This document shows, piece after piece, positions 5,119 through 6,676 of a stretch of DNA of 6,676 nt; position 1 is the stretch's first letter, and each line of letters opens with the position of its first letter. A program made the position numbers and the translations under genes. The notes beneath the pieces are model-generated. The model saw nothing but the letters and a program-made list of their open reading frames with translations. It made no database searches and was not told where the DNA came from. Source of the stretch: Spirochaetales bacterium UBA1265 (GTDB lineage Bacteria; Spirochaetota; Spirochaetia; Sphaerochaetales; Sphaerochaetaceae); contig DBVL01000033.1 in NCBI GenBank assembly GCA_002308475.1, forward strand, positions 1 to 6,676. The letters are read 5' to 3'.

Positions 5119-5922
5119 TCAGAATACCGGTGTACAGACCTTATAGCTGGATTGTCCCACATTTACAGTGTTTACAGCAACATCTATTGAATAGAGTTGT
5201 TTCATCACTTCCTCATTCAGGACCTGATCAGGTTTACCATCGGCAATTATTGAGCCGTCCTTCATGGCCACTACCCTGCTGGCATACCTGAAGGCGTGGT
5301 CGGGATTGTGGGTTGAGATGAGCATGGTATAGCCCTTCTCCTGAAGCTGAAGAACCCTCTGCATGACGCGGAAACTGTTTCCAAAGTCCAGGTTTGCCGC
5401 CATCTCATCCATAACAAACAAGGAAGCGTCCTGAACCATGGCACGGGCTAAAAGCATAAGCTGTCTCTCGCCTCCTGAGATTTTCATGCTACCTCTGTCA
5501 GCAAGCTTACCTATTCCAAGTTCGTTCATTATGCTCAGGGCCTTTTCCACATGCTCCTTGCCAGGCATCTCAAAGACACCAAGCTGTGAGGTCACACCCA
5601 TGAGAACACTGTCCAAAACAGTATGGTTGAATACCGGACTGTAGCTCTGAGGTATGTATGCCAGGATTTTTGACAACTCCTGCCTTTTGTAGGAAAGTGC
5701 GTTTTTTCCGTTTATGAGAACCTCTCCTTCAAGAGGCTTGAGAAAACCCAGTATGCATTTGAAGAGTGTGCTCTTTCCCACCCCGTTCGGACCGAGGAAA
5801 ACTATTATCTCCCCATCACCGGCAGAGAAGGAAACATCCTTCAGTATTCTATGACCGTTTTCATGAGGTCTGGCTGAGCGTAACCCGTAGGAGAAGGAAA
5901 GATTATTGACCTCAAGCTTCAT
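5119..5922 (-). CDS. ABC transporter ATPase of a FecCD/BtuC-type importer
   Basis: A 267-residue cytoplasmic ATPase that powers the neighbouring permease. Visible motifs: Walker A GPNGVGKST (44-52), Q-loop Gln92 (YIPQSYSP), signature ISGGERQ (148-154), Walker B LFVMDE (168-173), D-loop NLDFGN (177-182) and switch His205 (STHNPDHA). It belongs with ATPases of iron-siderophore, cobalamin and molybdate/tungstate (MolC-type) importers. Two oddities: the proline that normally follows the catalytic glutamate (DEP) is Met174 here, and there is a short charged insert (about 14-24, LRSARPHENGH) before the ILKDVSF strand. ATG 5922 is chosen because AGGAGG (5936-5931) is eight bases away; a GTG at 5928 is only two bases from it. 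The start overlaps the permease end by 11 bases. The substrate cannot be read from this gene. Confidence 0.94.
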   Translation of the reverse strand: MKLEVNNLSFSYGLRSARPHENGHRILKDVSFSAGDGEIIVFLGPNGVGKSTLFKCILGFLKPLEGEVLINGKNALSYKRQELSKILAYIPQSYSPVFNHTVLDSVLMGVTSQLGVFEMPGKEHVEKALSIMNELGIGKLADRGSMKISGGERQLMLLARAMVQDASLFVMDEMAANLDFGNSFRVMQRVLQLQEKGYTMLISTHNPDHAFRYASRVVAMKDGSIIADGKPDQVLNEEVMKQLYSIDVAVNTVNVGQSSYKVCTPVF

Positions 5923-6676
5923 TCTCACTACCTCCTCTGACTATGAGGGCTATGAAAACCGGGGCTCCGATCAGGCTCGTAAGAATTCCAAGAGGAATCT
6001 CAGACGTTGCTACTGTTCTGGCCAGATTGTCAGTGAGCATGAGAAAAGCTGCACCGGCAAGTGCACTGGATGGGATAAGGCGTCTGTAATCCTGTCCGTA
6101 GATAAGACGGCAACAATGCGGAACAACGAGGCCTATCCAACCTATCATACCGCTTATGGCAACACTGGCTGAGGTTATAAGTGTGGCACAGACAATCACT
6201 GCAAACCGAAGCTTGGCAGTATCTATCCCCATGCTCCTTGCCTCAGATTCAGAGACTGTAAGCAGGTTTATCCTCCACCTCAGGAGAATGATCGGAACAA
6301 GGCCTGCAAGAACCGGGCCTAAAACAAGAAGGAAGTCACGGTTCTTGACCGAGCTTAATGAACCCATGAGCCAGTATGTAATGGCAGGGAGCTGGTTGTT
6401 CTGGTCTGCAACAAGCTTTATGAAGCTGGTCCCACTCTGGAAAAGAGAGCCTACAACTATTCCTGAAAGAACAAGAGAAAGAGTTGTCTTTATCCTGCTC
6501 ACCCTCGAAATGAGGTAGGTAAGCATGACCGCAGTCAACCCGCTTATAAAGGCAAAAGCCGTGATGGTGTAGTACGAGGCTCCTATGAAGATGGCCAGAG
6601 CCGCTCCGAATCCGGCACCGGTGGATGCACCAAGAAGGTCCGGACTGACCATGGGGTTTCTGAACATACCCTGAAA
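5912..6676 (-). CDS. FecCD/BtuC-type ABC permease, C-terminal part (N-terminus beyond right edge)
   Basis: Membrane subunit of a type II ABC importer (iron-siderophore, cobalamin, haem or molybdate/tungstate class). The 254 visible residues open mid-protein with FQGMFRNPMVSPDLLGAST, the family's conserved segment. The reading frame is open to the edge, so the ATG at 6667 is internal, and about 80 residues with the first helices are missing. Several hydrophobic helices follow. SESEARSMGID (142-152) matches the family's coupling-helix region that contacts the ATPase. GWIGLVVPHCCRL (179-191) and EIPLGILTSLIGAPVFIALI (226-245) are also family hallmarks. DQNNQLPAITYWLMGSL (91-107) recalls MolB-like and archaeal metal-oxyanion permeases, but this is from memory. 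It is the first visible gene of the operon; a substrate-binding protein may lie further right. Confidence 0.94.
   Translation of the reverse strand, partial: FQGMFRNPMVSPDLLGASTGAGFGAALAIFIGASYYTITAFAFISGLTAVMLTYLISRVSRIKTTLSLVLSGIVVGSLFQSGTSFIKLVADQNNQLPAITYWLMGSLSSVKNRDFLLVLGPVLAGLVPIILLRWRINLLTVSESEARSMGIDTAKLRFAVIVCATLITSASVAISGMIGWIGLVVPHCCRLIYGQDYRRLIPSSALAGAAFLMLTDNLARTVATSEIPLGILTSLIGAPVFIALIVRGGSENEA
5931..5936 (-). promoter_or_regulatory. Ribosome binding site of the ABC ATPase, decides the start
   Basis: AGGAGG on the minus strand, inside the last codons of the permease. It leaves an eight-base spacer to ATG 5922 and only two bases to the in-frame GTG 5928, so the ATG is preferred. 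Confidence 0.8.

Noticed and set aside
6156..6518. 120-codon plus-strand open frame opposite the permease
   Set aside because: Antisense to conserved FecCD motifs; composition is as expected for the complement of a membrane protein gene.

Overview
The window looks like chromosomal DNA of an anaerobic or facultative Gram-negative bacterium. The evidence is a class III (oxygen-sensitive) ribonucleotide reductase, a PspF/sigma-54 phage-shock locus of the proteobacterial type, and a near-perfect -24/-12 promoter. Base composition is moderate, close to half G+C by eye. I cannot name the genus: the Psp proteins resemble those of gamma-proteobacteria, but related phyla with sigma-54 are possible. 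I see no mobile element, CRISPR array, tRNA or rRNA.

Layout from left to right. (1) 1-927, minus strand: the N-terminal 309 residues of anaerobic ribonucleoside-triphosphate reductase NrdD, cut by the window edge. Behind its start (928-1081) lie a sigma-70 type promoter and two NrdR-box-like palindromes exactly 32 bp apart centre to centre. (2) 1082-2041, minus strand: PspF, an enhancer-binding protein without a receiver domain. (3) 2042-2212: a divergent control region with two tandem copies of a PspF-type palindrome and a sigma-54 promoter facing right. (4) 2213-3484, plus strand: pspA-pspB-pspC, tightly overlapped and closed by a strong intrinsic terminator at 3503-3529. (5) 3555-6676, minus strand, reading right to left: a FecCD/BtuC-type ABC permease (N-terminus outside the window), its ATPase, a class I SAM-dependent methyltransferase and an XdhC/CoxI-family protein. 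These four genes overlap or nearly touch and form one operon.

How they work together. PspF, held inactive by PspA and released by membrane stress sensed through PspB/PspC, would drive pspABC from the sigma-54 promoter. NrdD would supply deoxyribonucleotides without oxygen, under NrdR repression when dATP is plentiful. The right-hand operon couples a type II metal-chelate or oxyanion importer to an XdhC-type molybdoenzyme maturation factor. The simplest reading is molybdate/tungstate (or another metal) uptake linked to cofactor maturation, with an unexplained methyltransferase between. That operon is the least understood part of the window; the rest is a well-preserved version of known systems.
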